Below, piece after piece: positions 1 to 9,094 of a stretch of 64,000 nucleotides of DNA. The translations under genes and the position numbers were made by a program. The number at the start of each line of letters is the position of its first letter. Position 1 is the stretch's first letter. The DNA is from CAWDMW01 sp963803575 (lineage in GTDB: Bacteria; Pseudomonadota; Alphaproteobacteria; Rickettsiales; UBA998), in assembly GCA_963803575.1 (NCBI GenBank), contig CAWDMW010000002.1, positions 1,550,001-1,614,000 of the forward strand. The letters are read 5' to 3'. Under the pieces are notes generated by a model. It was not told the origin of the DNA. It made no database searches and saw only the letters and a program-made list of their open reading frames with translations.

Positions 1-39
1 GCAATGTCTGGCAATGCTGTGTATTAAAGCAAAAAACTA

Positions 40-124
40 TTGAGTAAAACCATATTTTTCATATACCGCACTAGACGCTGGAACCTATCCACCGTATGAT
101 ACGTAATCATTATCTCATACGGAG
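40..124 (+). promoter_or_regulatory. ppdK upstream region with hairpin next to the ribosome binding site
   Basis: A weak sigma70-like pair is visible: TTGAGT at 40-45 and TATACC at 62-67, spacing 16. An 8-bp inverted repeat, CCGTATGA (92-99) and TCATACGG (115-122), has a 15-nt loop. Its right arm runs into the Shine-Dalgarno GGAG (121-124) just before the ATG at 130. The hairpin could limit access to the ribosome binding site. The repeat is seen directly; control of translation is inference. Confidence 0.45.
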
Positions 125-129
125 TCTCT

Positions 130-2817
130 ATGACCGCATCTGCTTTATCACTTACTATACCTCAGTACGTTTATAATTTTGGTGACGGTAAAGCAGATGG
201 CAATGCGTCCATGCGTAATGAACTTGGAGGGAAGGGGGCTAATCTTGCGGAAATGAGTACGCTGGGTTTGCCTGTGCCACCGGGTTTCACGATCCCCACG
301 CAAGTATGTGTATTATATTACGACCATCATAACACATTACCGGAAGATGTGTACCAGCAGGTGCCGCAAGCCATGGCGCAGATAGAAGCACAAACAGGTG
401 CGGTTTTTGGTGATGAAGATAACCCGCTATTATTATCTGTACGCTCAGGCGCACGCGCTTCTATGCCAGGCATGATGGATACCGTGCTAAACCTAGGGCT
501 AAACGACATTACCGTTGAGGGGCTGGCTAAACGCACTGGCAACGCACGCTTTGCTTACGATAGTTATCGTCGGTTCATTCAAATGTATGCAGATGTGGTG
601 TTAGGGCTGGATCATTATTACTTTGAGGAATTACTGGAGACAATTAAGCTTGAGCATGGTTACGTGCTGGATACAGAGCTTTCTATTGAAGATTTGAAAG
701 AGTTAGTCGAGCTATATAAAGAGCAGGTTGAAAAATTGCTGGATGCACCATTCCCGCAATCGCCTCAGGATCAGCTATGGGGGGCGATACTAGCTGTATT
801 TGACTCATGGATGAATCGTCGCGCTGTGACTTACCGTGATCTGCATGATATTCCGGCCAGTTGGGGAACAGCTGTGACTGTGCAAGCCATGGTGTTTGGT
901 AATATGGGCGATGATTGCGCCACGGGCGTAGCATTCACACGTAATCCATCCACCGGTGAAAAAGCATGGTATGGAGAATACTTAGTCAACGCACAAGGTG
1001 AAGATGTGGTGGCGGGTATTCGTACACCACAACCACTAACCATAGCATCCAAAGAATCGGCAGATAGTTTGCCTGCTATGGAAGAAATTATGCCTGATGT
1101 CTATCAGCAGCTTATTGCTACGTTTCAGCTACTGGAGAAACATTACCGCGATATGCAGGATATTGAATTCACGGTACAAAATAGTAAGTTATGGTTATTG
1201 CAAACACGTAACGGTAAACGTACTGCCGCTGCCGCCATTGCTATTGCAGCGGATATGGTGGAGGAGGGGCTTGTTAGTCGTGAGGAAGCATTGCTTCGCA
1301 TTGACCCACTTATGCTGGATCAGCTGTTACATCCCACACTTGACCCTGATGCAGACAAACCTGTGGTGACACGGGGTTTGCCAGCATCACCGGGTGCCGC
1401 ATCAGGGCATATTGTGTTTTCCGCCGATGAGGCCGAAGCGCGCGTAAAATTAGGTGACAAGGTTATTTTGGTGCGGATAGAAACCAGTCCGGAAGATATT
1501 TACGGGATGCATGTAGCACAAGGGGTATTAACCGCACGTGGCGGCATGACATCCCATGCGGCGGTGGTTGCGCGGGGTATGGGAAAGCCGTGTGTTTCCG
1601 GTGCATCTGCACTTCAGATAGATTATTCCAAAAAAACTCTGCGTATAGGTGTGCATACGTTTAATGATGGAGATATTATCACGCTGGATGGCTCCACAGG
1701 TGAAGTGATTGCAGGCCGCGTGGCCACTATTCAGCCAGATTTGTCCGGCAGTTTCGCACTCATCATGCAATGGGCAGATGAAGTGCGTCGTTTAACTATC
1801 CGTACCAACGCAGACACTCCGGAAGATGCACAACTGGCGCGGCATTTTGGTGCAGAAGGCATTGGCTTATGCCGTACAGAGCATATGTTCTTTGATGCAT
1901 CCCGCATTAATGCTATGCGGGAAATGATCTTAGCGGAAGAAGTTGAAGAACGACAGCAGGCATTGGATAAATTGCTTCCCATGCAACAGGATGATTTTAC
2001 TGGCTTATTTCGTGCAATGAAAGGGTTGCCCGTTACCATTCGTCTGCTAGACCCACCATTGCATGAATTTTTACCACATAGTGACGCTGACATGCAGGAA
2101 GTGGCAGCATCTGCCGGAATCTCGACGCAAAAAGTCAAAGAAAGAGCGGCGGCACTAGCCGAGTCTAACCCTATGCTTGGGCATCGTGGATGCCGATTAG
2201 GTATCACTTACCCTGAAATATATGCTATGCAGGCAAAAGCCATTTTTCAGGCAGCACTCACCGTACAAACGGAATCAGGCGAGGCAGTTACACCTGAAAT
2301 TATGATACCGTTAGTTATGAGCCATGCAGAACTTGACACGCTGAAGCAGGTCATTGACGAGACAGCAAGTCAGGTATTTGAAGAACACGGCGCAAGCATT
2401 ACGTACCTAATTGGTACCATGATTGAGCTGCCGCGCGCGGCTTTGCGTGCAGGGGAGATTGCTAAAACAGCAGAATTCTTTAGCTTTGGTACCAATGATT
2501 TAACGCAAACAACATTTGGTATTTCCCGTGATGATGCGGGTCAGTTTATGCCTGTCTACAAAAAGAAAGGACTGATCGAGCAAGACCCATTTGTCTCACT
2601 GGATATAGATGGAGTAGGCGAATTAATACAGATAGCTGTAGAACGTGGACGATCTACCAAACCTGCTTTAAAGTTAGGGGTATGCGGCGAACATGGCGGT
2701 GATCCTGCATCCATACGGTTCTGTCAAAAAGCTGGCCTCAACTATGTATCCTGCTCGCCGTACCGCGTACCCATTGCTCGACTTGCCGCAGCACAGGCAG
2801 CATTGAAAGAGAGCTAA
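130..2817 (+). CDS. ppdK: Pyruvate, phosphate dikinase
   Basis: This enzyme interconverts pyruvate + ATP + Pi and PEP + AMP + PPi through a phosphohistidine, in the cytoplasm. At 895 aa it has the family's usual length. In order it shows the N-terminal ATP-grasp region starting with GGKGANLAEM, the swivelling phosphohistidine domain with GGMTSHAAVVARG (catalytic His about residue 476), and the C-terminal PEP/pyruvate TIM-barrel ending with GVCGEHGGD (catalytic Cys about residue 852). The ATG at 130 follows GGAG at good spacing and gives the expected N-terminus, so I keep it. It stands alone, with a terminator directly after the stop. In low-GC alphaproteobacteria PPDK often works in glycolysis/gluconeogenesis in place of, or beside, pyruvate kinase; the direction used here cannot be read from the sequence. 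Confidence 0.97.
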   Translation: MTASALSLTIPQYVYNFGDGKADGNASMRNELGGKGANLAEMSTLGLPVPPGFTIPTQVCVLYYDHHNTLPEDVYQQVPQAMAQIEAQTGAVFGDEDNPLLLSVRSGARASMPGMMDTVLNLGLNDITVEGLAKRTGNARFAYDSYRRFIQMYADVVLGLDHYYFEELLETIKLEHGYVLDTELSIEDLKELVELYKEQVEKLLDAPFPQSPQDQLWGAILAVFDSWMNRRAVTYRDLHDIPASWGTAVTVQAMVFGNMGDDCATGVAFTRNPSTGEKAWYGEYLVNAQGEDVVAGIRTPQPLTIASKESADSLPAMEEIMPDVYQQLIATFQLLEKHYRDMQDIEFTVQNSKLWLLQTRNGKRTAAAAIAIAADMVEEGLVSREEALLRIDPLMLDQLLHPTLDPDADKPVVTRGLPASPGAASGHIVFSADEAEARVKLGDKVILVRIETSPEDIYGMHVAQGVLTARGGMTSHAAVVARGMGKPCVSGASALQIDYSKKTLRIGVHTFNDGDIITLDGSTGEVIAGRVATIQPDLSGSFALIMQWADEVRRLTIRTNADTPEDAQLARHFGAEGIGLCRTEHMFFDASRINAMREMILAEEVEERQQALDKLLPMQQDDFTGLFRAMKGLPVTIRLLDPPLHEFLPHSDADMQEVAASAGISTQKVKERAAALAESNPMLGHRGCRLGITYPEIYAMQAKAIFQAALTVQTESGEAVTPEIMIPLVMSHAELDTLKQVIDETASQVFEEHGASITYLIGTMIELPRAALRAGEIAKTAEFFSFGTNDLTQTTFGISRDDAGQFMPVYKKKGLIEQDPFVSLDIDGVGELIQIAVERGRSTKPALKLGVCGEHGGDPASIRFCQKAGLNYVSCSPYRVPIARLAAAQAALKES

Positions 2818-3022
2818 CCAACGCTATTAGCGATGGTTTTTTCGGGCGCTTGTGTAACCGTACCATTATTCTGCATAGTTTTTTCTTCTGTCTTCGTCAA
2901 AGCGTGCACTTGCTTTTGTAATATATCATTTTTTCTACCAGAAAGTCTTGATCCTTAATAGCTGCATCTGCTTTTTGCCAACCATGCACAGCACTAACGA
3001 CTGCAGCCGCTGCAACTGTGGC
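2814..3022 (-). pseudogene. Remnant of a small unrecognised protein, frameshifted
   Basis: On the minus strand an alanine-rich stretch (ATVAAAAVVSAVHGWQ...) reads to an A6 homopolymer near 2933. From there the open frame shifts and continues as a polar tail (DILQKQVHALTKTEEKTMQ...) to a TAG at 2814-2816. One extra A would join the two parts. The upstream end stops abruptly at about 3020, where a plus-strand histidine kinase remnant begins. I do not recognise the family. Coding character is judged only by eye from composition and frame continuity. Confidence 0.35.
2818..2842 (+). terminator. Rho-independent terminator after ppdK
   Basis: The sequence immediately after the TAA folds as CCA-A-CGCT, loop ATT, AGCG-A-TGG, with one A-A mismatch. 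Six T residues follow (2837-2842). Confidence 0.6.
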
Positions 3023-3115
3023 TCAGGGCTTGGTCTTTATATGATTAAAAAAAGTGCTGATATTATTGGTGCGAAGATCACATATCAGGATATGAATCCC
3101 GGATCAACATATTAA
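3020..3115 (+). pseudogene. C-terminal remnant of a sensor histidine kinase
   Basis: An open frame without a start encodes GSGLGLYMIKKSADIIGAKI and ends at TAA 3113-3115. GSGLGL is the G2 box of the HATPase_c domain of histidine kinases, and the helix after it matches the usual context. Only about 30 residues survive; the dimerisation domain and the N, G1 and F boxes are missing. It lies 3 nt upstream of a response-regulator fragment, so both probably derive from one lost two-component system. Confidence 0.55.
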
Positions 3116-3118
3116 ACA

Positions 3119-3364
3119 GTGAAACGGCAGGCAACAATAGATATATCGTCAATTATGATTGTAGAAGACAGTGAAAGCGACCAGTTTATTTCTAGAATGC
3201 AAATCGAAGAGTTTCATAGCACGATAACTATATTACAAGCGTATGATGGTAGAGAAGCACTTGAGATGCTAAGTAAGATAGATCAACAGCCTGATATTAT
3301 TTTGTTAGATATTAATATGCCTCGTATGACAGGATTGGAATTTCTGAAAGAATATGATGATTAA
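3119..3364 (+). pseudogene. Truncated response regulator receiver domain
   Basis: From a GTG the frame encodes 81 aa of a CheY-like receiver. It shows the acidic pocket (VED, residues 15-17), the phospho-acceptor Asp64 in LLDINMPRMTG, and then stops after alpha-3. The beta-4/alpha-4/beta-5 part with the conserved Thr/Ser and Lys is absent, so it should not switch normally. It directly follows the histidine kinase remnant. Expression as a short protein cannot be excluded, but decay is more likely. Bases 3365-3518 hold nothing I can identify. Confidence 0.6.
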
Positions 3365-3518
3365 AGGTTGAATTTAGATAAGATTATGTCTGTTATAAAA
3401 AATCCTATAATGAATATTATGTCAACTTGCATTCATTGTGGGTACAGTAAGTCTGACGTTTCTAGCTTCAAAGTTTAAAATTGCTGATGCCCGCATTCAA
3501 GTTTGGTACTGAACAAAG

Positions 3519-5465
3519 TTAACCATCTATGACAAGCTGAATTGCATCGTTTAAATTCATAACTGTTTGTCTATTGCTACCAAGCTGTCTGATAGCAACG
3601 GTACCATCATCCTGTTCTCTTGCGCCTACAGCAAAGATCATAGGCGTTTTAGCGTTGGAATGTTCTCTGATTTTGTAATTGATTTTGTTAGTGGAAATAT
3701 CGACAATAGCGCGTATGCCTTTTACTTGCAATGTCTCCAGTACCTTCGCGGCATACTCATCCTGTGCGGATGTGATCGTGACCACGGCCACTTGCACCGG
3801 TGCCAGCCATAGTGGGAAACGGCCACCATAATGCTCAATAAGAATCCCCATAAACCGCTCTACCGATCCCATAATTGCTCGGTGTACCATGGATGGGTAA
3901 TGCTTTGCACCATCTTCACCGATATAGGTAATATCCAGCCGTGTGGGTAAGTTCATATCCACCTGAATCGTGCCGCACTGCCAGTCACGGCCAATCGCAT
4001 CACGCAATACAAAATCCAGTTTTGGGGCGTAAAACGCCCCGTCTCCTTCATTAAGTTCCCACGCAAAGCCCGCACGCTGACAAACCTGCATTAGTACCGC
4101 CTCAGCTCTGTCCCAGTCTTCATCAGAACCAATACGCACTTCCGGACGGGTAGAAAACTTAATACGTATATCGTCAAAGCCCAGCTCACTATAGACCTCG
4201 TGAATCAGTGTACACATCGCCATCACTTCTTCTTCCAGCTGCTCAGGCTTGCAGAAAATGTGCGCGTCATCCTGCGTGAACCCCTGCACCCGCATCAGCC
4301 CGTGCCGCGCGCCATGTGACTCATGACGAAACACCTTACCAAACTCCGCCATACGGTAGGGTAAGTCTTTATGGCTTTTAATCCCTTGCTTAAAGATTTG
4401 CACATTGCCCGGGCAATTCATCGGCTTTAGCGCAAAAGGCTGCTCGCTATGTTCATCCACTACAAACATATTCTCACGGTACTTCTCCCAGTGACCAGAA
4501 TATTGCCAAAAGCGTACATCCAGCATTTGTGGGGTATTCACTTCCGTATAACCATATTTACGTAGCTTGCTACGCATATAATCCATCAGCAACGTATACA
4601 CCGTCCAGCCACGATCATGCCAGAAAGGCTGCCCTGGCGCACAATCCTCAAAGTGGAACAAATCCAGCTCACGCCCAAGTTTGCGGTGATCGCGCTTTTG
4701 TGCCTCTTCCAGCATGGTCATATGGGCTTTAAGCGACTTCGCATCCTTGAAAGCGACTCCGTAAATACGCTGCAGCATTGCATTATCACTATCGCCCCGC
4801 CAATACGCACCTGCCACGCTGGTGAGCGTAAAAGACGCAGGCAACATGCCCGTGCGTGGGGCGTGAGGACCTCGGCATAAATCTACAAAAGCGTCTGCCC
4901 CCTCACCTTGCCGATATAGCGAAATCTTACCCGCTTCTGTCGTATCCCCTGCATCCGCTGCGCGTATCAGTTCCGCTTTATAAGGCTCGCTTCGCCCTTC
5001 AAACAATGCTATCGCTTCATCACGAGGCCACATTTCACGGGTGACGGGCTGGTTGCGCGCGATAATCTGACGCATACGTTCTTCAATACGTGGCAGATCT
5101 TCACTGCTAATACGCTCTTCCAAATCAATATCATAATAGAAACCGTGTTCAATCGTTGGCCCTATCGCCAGTTTTGCTTGCGGATACAGCTCTTTAATGG
5201 CTAGCGCTAATATCTGGGCTGTCAGTGTATGACGGACAATATCCAGACCTTGTGCATCTTTGATAGTTAGGAATACAATAGCACTATCACAGTCAATGAT
5301 CTCACTCAAATCACGCTGTACCCCATCCACCGTCATCGCCACTGCAGAGGCCGCCAAACCTGCACCAATAGACTGCGCGATGTCCATGCCGCTTATAGGC
5401 GCTTCGTAGGTACGTTTATCGCCATTTGGTAGGGTAATCGTTAATGATTGGGCAGTATGTATCAT
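3519..5465 (-). CDS. thrS: Threonyl-tRNA synthetase
   Basis: This class II synthetase charges tRNA-Thr in the cytoplasm. At 648 aa it has the full domain order. The N-terminal TGS domain spans residues 1-65. The editing domain carries HGFYYD at 107-112. The catalytic core has zinc ligands in KPMNCPGN (Cys351) and DDAHIFC (His402), motif 2 FRHE at 379-382 and a motif 3 segment in HRAIMGSVERFMG. The anticodon-binding domain is at the C-terminus. The ATG is followed by a normal TGS start. The gene is convergent with the receiver remnant and lies 92 bp downstream of sdhA on the same strand. That gap holds an AAAGAC-TT-GTCTTT palindrome (5526-5539) but no clear terminator. Confidence 0.97.
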   Translation of the reverse strand: MIHTAQSLTITLPNGDKRTYEAPISGMDIAQSIGAGLAASAVAMTVDGVQRDLSEIIDCDSAIVFLTIKDAQGLDIVRHTLTAQILALAIKELYPQAKLAIGPTIEHGFYYDIDLEERISSEDLPRIEERMRQIIARNQPVTREMWPRDEAIALFEGRSEPYKAELIRAADAGDTTEAGKISLYRQGEGADAFVDLCRGPHAPRTGMLPASFTLTSVAGAYWRGDSDNAMLQRIYGVAFKDAKSLKAHMTMLEEAQKRDHRKLGRELDLFHFEDCAPGQPFWHDRGWTVYTLLMDYMRSKLRKYGYTEVNTPQMLDVRFWQYSGHWEKYRENMFVVDEHSEQPFALKPMNCPGNVQIFKQGIKSHKDLPYRMAEFGKVFRHESHGARHGLMRVQGFTQDDAHIFCKPEQLEEEVMAMCTLIHEVYSELGFDDIRIKFSTRPEVRIGSDEDWDRAEAVLMQVCQRAGFAWELNEGDGAFYAPKLDFVLRDAIGRDWQCGTIQVDMNLPTRLDITYIGEDGAKHYPSMVHRAIMGSVERFMGILIEHYGGRFPLWLAPVQVAVVTITSAQDEYAAKVLETLQVKGIRAIVDISTNKINYKIREHSNAKTPMIFAVGAREQDDGTVAIRQLGSNRQTVMNLNDAIQLVIDG

Positions 5466-5557
5466 ATCCGGTCGTTTTAATTAAGTGAGTCTTTGATTAA
5501 GCATTATCAGACCTATGTAAAAAGACAAGTCTTTATCACAGAGGTTACAAGTGTGCC

Positions 5558-7345
5558 TTAATACTCGCGCATCTGTGGTAACAATGCCGGCTCTCCTTCT
5601 GATCCTTCCATCCGTACTGCACGCTTACCACAGATAATGTCACCAGATTCATTCATTGCAACCGTACTATGATATAACCACTCTGCATCATTGCGGTCAG
5701 GGTAATCAGTGCGTGCATGGGCACCACGGGACTCGGTACGGTACCGCGCACTTTGTAAGGTCACTAGAGATTGCATTGATAGATTATCCGTCTCAAGCGC
5801 AGTAACCAACCCATTATTCCAGCGCATATCCTGGTGGTGTAGGCCACATCGCTCTTTAAAATCCTGACGCAGTAAGGTCATCGCTTCTATACCGTCATGC
5901 AGATGCGTATCACAACGCATAATACCCGCATGACGTTGCGTGAGCTGCTGCGCCTGCATACAAAACCAGTAAGGATCAATTTCCCCTAACATATGCCGCA
6001 AACGATCAAAACGTGATAAAATACGATCCAGCGAGTATACAGGTATGTCCTTCCCAGATAGCAAAGCGCTACCCATAGCTGCCCGAGCGGTTGCTTCTCC
6101 TGTACGTTTACCAAACACCACCAAGTCCAGCAAAGAGTTACACCCCAACCGATTTGCTCCATGTACCGAGCTACATGCCGCTTCTCCAATCACATATAAC
6201 CCTTGAACGTTTTGCCCGCCACCACGTATTACCTGTCCATCCAGTGTTGCCGGAATACCGCCCATCGTGTAATGCGCGGTAGGCACCACGGGCAACAGAT
6301 CACATGACGCATCCAGCCCCAGCAACTCTGCCGCCAGACTACAGGTGCCGGGCAAATAGGTGCGTAGTGTATCCGCAGCAATGCCAGTCATGTCCAGATG
6401 GAGATATGATCCATCTATACCACATCCGCGCCCCTCACCTATCTCCTGCGTCATGGCACGCGTCACCACATCGCGTGAAGCCAGATCCTTATAACTGGGT
6501 GCATAACGCTCCATAAACCGTTCCCCATCAGCATTACGTAACACCGCCCCTTCTGCTCTGGCCGCTTCACTTAGCAGAATGCCTGATCCATATAAGCCGG
6601 TTGGGTGAAACTGCACAAATTCCATATCCTGCAATGCTATACCAGCTCTGAGCGCAAAGGCATTACCATCACCGGTGCAGGTTGATGATGACGTGGCAGA
6701 TGCATAGATTTGTCCGTATCCTCCTGTAGCAATAATCGTATGATGCGACAAAAATCCATGCATTTCGCCCGTGGCCAGCTCCCATGCCACACACCCAAGA
6801 CACGCACCATCATCGCTCATCAGCAAGTCCAACACGATGAATTCTTCATAAAAATCTACATCCATCTGGCTAACATAACCATAGAGTCCTGTCATCATTG
6901 CATCCCCTGTGCGGTCTGCTGCCGCGCAAGCACGATGCGCCTTGCTCCCTTTACCGTAATGCGTGGACATACCGCCATAAGGCCGCTGATAAATATTACC
7001 CCTCTCATCCCGCGTGAACGGCATCCCCATCGTCTCCAGATCACGAATAGCCTCAGGTGCATGTTTGCACATATACCGTATCGCGTCCTGATCCCCCAGC
7101 CAGTCAGACCCGCGTATTGTATCATAGGCGTGCCACCGCCAGTCATCTTCTCCCATATTTCCGAGTGCCGCGTTAATTCCGCCCTGCGCTGCCACCGTAT
7201 GGCTACGTGTCGGTGGCACTTTGCTGATGACGCCCACGCGTGCCTTACCTCTGGCTGCCTCAACTGCAGCACGTAAGCCTGCACCCCCTGCCCCCAGAAT
7301 CAGCACGTCATAGGAATGTATTTGCAAAGGGTAAGATGCTTTCAT
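5558..7345 (-). CDS. sdhA: Succinate dehydrogenase/fumarate reductase flavoprotein subunit
   Basis: Catalytic FAD subunit of complex II, oxidising succinate to fumarate on the inner face of the cytoplasmic membrane. At 595 aa it has the usual length. It shows the dinucleotide-binding GAGGAGLRAA (18-27), SHTVAAQGGIN with the covalent-FAD His49, HRACAAADRTGDAMM, the substrate segment QFHPTGLYGSGILLSEAARAEG, and the late GANRLGCNSLLDLVVFGKRTG. The start is supported by AAGGG five bases before the ATG. The C-terminus (RAVRMEG...MREY) is less typical than the usual VEYIPP ending. Neither sdhC/sdhD nor sdhB is adjacent: thrS follows and a tRNA with an integrated element precedes. Subunits B, C and D must be encoded elsewhere if the enzyme is functional. 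Confidence 0.93.
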   Translation of the reverse strand: MKASYPLQIHSYDVLILGAGGAGLRAAVEAARGKARVGVISKVPPTRSHTVAAQGGINAALGNMGEDDWRWHAYDTIRGSDWLGDQDAIRYMCKHAPEAIRDLETMGMPFTRDERGNIYQRPYGGMSTHYGKGSKAHRACAAADRTGDAMMTGLYGYVSQMDVDFYEEFIVLDLLMSDDGACLGCVAWELATGEMHGFLSHHTIIATGGYGQIYASATSSSTCTGDGNAFALRAGIALQDMEFVQFHPTGLYGSGILLSEAARAEGAVLRNADGERFMERYAPSYKDLASRDVVTRAMTQEIGEGRGCGIDGSYLHLDMTGIAADTLRTYLPGTCSLAAELLGLDASCDLLPVVPTAHYTMGGIPATLDGQVIRGGGQNVQGLYVIGEAACSSVHGANRLGCNSLLDLVVFGKRTGEATARAAMGSALLSGKDIPVYSLDRILSRFDRLRHMLGEIDPYWFCMQAQQLTQRHAGIMRCDTHLHDGIEAMTLLRQDFKERCGLHHQDMRWNNGLVTALETDNLSMQSLVTLQSARYRTESRGAHARTDYPDRNDAEWLYHSTVAMNESGDIICGKRAVRMEGSEGEPALLPQMREY

Positions 7346-7394
7346 AGCCCTTAAGCATAGCCCCGATCACCCCTGCCCTCTAGTAAAAATATGC

Positions 7395-7424
7395 ATTATA
7401 AGCGAAAAATATTATCCCTTGTCA
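7395..7424 (-). promoter_or_regulatory. Likely sdhA promoter
   Basis: On the minus strand, TGACAA (7424-7419) and TATAAT (7400-7395) are 18 bp apart, about 50 bp before the sdhA ATG. The same AT-rich segment may serve the divergent tRNA-Ser gene. Confidence 0.5.
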
Positions 7425-7463
7425 TTATAATTAAAATGCGCTAAACGCATTAGCATAATATGC

Positions 7464-7554
7464 GGAGAGTTGGCTGAGCGGCTGAAAGCGCTCCCCTGCT
7501 AAGGGAGTATAGGGTGATACTCTATCGAGGGTTCGAATCCCTCACTCTCCGCCA
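7464..7554 (+). tRNA. tRNA-Ser (anticodon GCU)
   Basis: The acceptor stem GGAGAGT (7464-7470) pairs with ACTCTCC (7544-7550), followed by discriminator G and an encoded CCA (7552-7554). The anticodon stem CTCCC/GGGAG encloses loop CTGCTAA with anticodon GCT at 7498-7500. A long variable arm (TATAGGGTGATACTCTA) marks a class II tRNA. The T-loop GGTTCGAATCC is intact. The 3' half is overlapped antisense by a serine recombinase, so this is probably the chromosomal attachment site of the downstream element. Confidence 0.96.
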
Positions 7555-9094
7555 TTTGGGATTCCCCCATTTTAAAACCCTCTAACGCCTTGAATACTAA
7601 CGAAAATATCGGGGTTCGAAAGCCCTTGTTTCGCTGGTATGTCAGACGCTCCCCAAACACTAGTTTCAGCACTGTGCGCTTATGTTCCAATTGACCGAAA
7701 CGCCATATTTTCTGCGGGTTAGCGAAGAATTGTGCGGCGAGTTCGAACATTTCATTGAAGGGGCGCGTGTTGACGGAGGTTTTAGCTAGATTTTCCTGCA
7801 ATACCAGCTTCTCTGCTTCTAAATTACCTATACGCTTCTCATAGGCGGAGATTACACTGCTATTGTCACTGTCTATGATTCGATCCAGTAACCCTTCAAT
7901 CTTCTTATCTGTATCAGATAAGGTACGTTTCATTGCCTGCTTGCGCGTCGCTTCCGTTTCACTCTGGATTGACCATGCTTTCTTGAACATGTCCTGTACC
8001 AGTGTTACCAGCGTCTTGGATGGCTGCACTGTTTCTAGCAGGCCATTAAACTCTGCTTCTATATCATCACGGCGGATAGACTTCCCTTTGCTTTCGCAGC
8101 CTTTATGGTGACACATATAATATGGGTGTTTCTTACCTGTCTTGCTCTTAGACCAACACGCCGTCAGCGGATTGCTACAATCGTGACATTCGACAAAACC
8201 GCGTAGCGGGAAATCCTGATCAATGTCAGAGCGCACCGCGAGTTTAGGCGTACCCTTCAAACGCTTCTGGATACGTTGAAACGTCTCAAAGCTTATCAGT
8301 CCCTCATGCTTGCCCTTGCGCAGTGGAATATTCCACGTGGGTGCTTCGACATGCCCTGCATAGATCACACGTGTCAGGATGCGGTTCGTGGCCTCGCCTG
8401 TGACTGTGCCATACTTGGTTTTGGGAAAGTCGGGATGCGACTCCAGAAAACGCGACACTTCTGCCTGTGTCTGAAACCTGCCACATGCATAGCCTTCTAG
8501 TGCTTCTTTGATAATAGAAGCAATCGGTTCATTAGGTATCATAACCTTACCATGCCCTCTAACTGTTTCATGCTTATAGCCAAGACTGGCGGGAAAAGGC
8601 CAGTAGCCATCAATCAAACGCGCTTGTTGGCGTTTCTTTGTTTGCTCGGCATTCTTCTCACGATGATGTTGTGCATTCAATGCCTGCATATTCTCAAAAT
8701 ACCGCCCGTCACTATCCGTGCCAAACGTCACAGACGGGCTTTCTAGGATAGCCCCGCATTCGCTAATCGCATCGCGCAAATCTAGATGTACGCGTATGTC
8801 ACGTGCTAGTCTGGAAATGTCATCGACGATCACAACGAACTGTTTGGACTTATGTTTGCGTAAGTAATCAAACATCGCGTTGATACCTTCGCGATCTGCC
8901 CTACTTCCTGTGATGCCAGAATCCTTGAACACTTCATGGATAGCGTAACCTTTCCATTGCGCGTATTGACGGCAATAAGTGGCCTGTGATTCTGCGCCTT
9001 GCCCTTTTTTTACCTGCGCAATACTGGATACTCTCGCATAGATAACGGCATCTTTGATGCTATGTGTTTCTTTTTCGAATTCAAGCATGGGCAT
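7499..9094 (-). CDS. Large serine recombinase (integrase) next to tRNA-Ser
   Basis: Site-specific DNA integrase of the large serine recombinase class. The N-terminal resolvase domain has YARVSS with nucleophile Ser23 and the SRLARD helix. A Recombinase domain follows, then a zinc ribbon with CHDC and CHHKGC, then a coiled-coil region. I chose the ATG at 9094 (531 aa) because GAGGA lies just upstream and the start overlaps the stop of the preceding gene. An earlier ATG (9133) would add 13 residues. The last residues (SEGFEPSIEYHPILP) are antisense to the tRNA 3' half, as is typical for integrases sitting on their tRNA target. It probably mobilised the 7.5-39.8 kb element. Confidence 0.93.
   Translation of the reverse strand: MPMLEFEKETHSIKDAVIYARVSSIAQVKKGQGAESQATYCRQYAQWKGYAIHEVFKDSGITGSRADREGINAMFDYLRKHKSKQFVVIVDDISRLARDIRVHLDLRDAISECGAILESPSVTFGTDSDGRYFENMQALNAQHHREKNAEQTKKRQQARLIDGYWPFPASLGYKHETVRGHGKVMIPNEPIASIIKEALEGYACGRFQTQAEVSRFLESHPDFPKTKYGTVTGEATNRILTRVIYAGHVEAPTWNIPLRKGKHEGLISFETFQRIQKRLKGTPKLAVRSDIDQDFPLRGFVECHDCSNPLTACWSKSKTGKKHPYYMCHHKGCESKGKSIRRDDIEAEFNGLLETVQPSKTLVTLVQDMFKKAWSIQSETEATRKQAMKRTLSDTDKKIEGLLDRIIDSDNSSVISAYEKRIGNLEAEKLVLQENLAKTSVNTRPFNEMFELAAQFFANPQKIWRFGQLEHKRTVLKLVFGERLTYQRNKGFRTPIFSLVFKALEGFKMGESQMAESEGFEPSIEYHPILP
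7535..7564. other. Candidate attachment site at the tRNA 3' end
   Basis: Inverted arms GAATCCC (7535-7541, T-arm) and GGGATTC (7558-7564) span the CCA end. The same pair with shorter spacing occurs at 39607-39625. This fits a recombinase site, but large serine integrases need only a 2-3 bp core, so the boundary cannot be fixed from one sequence. Confidence 0.3.

Noticed and set aside
1731..2207. Minus-strand 158-codon frame inside ppdK
   Set aside because: Overlaps the catalytic part of ppdK, no ribosome binding site, Cys/Ser-rich shadow composition.
6710..7276. Plus-strand 188-codon frame inside sdhA
   Set aside because: Lies entirely antisense to conserved FAD-binding sequence; His/Cys-rich composition typical of a shadow.
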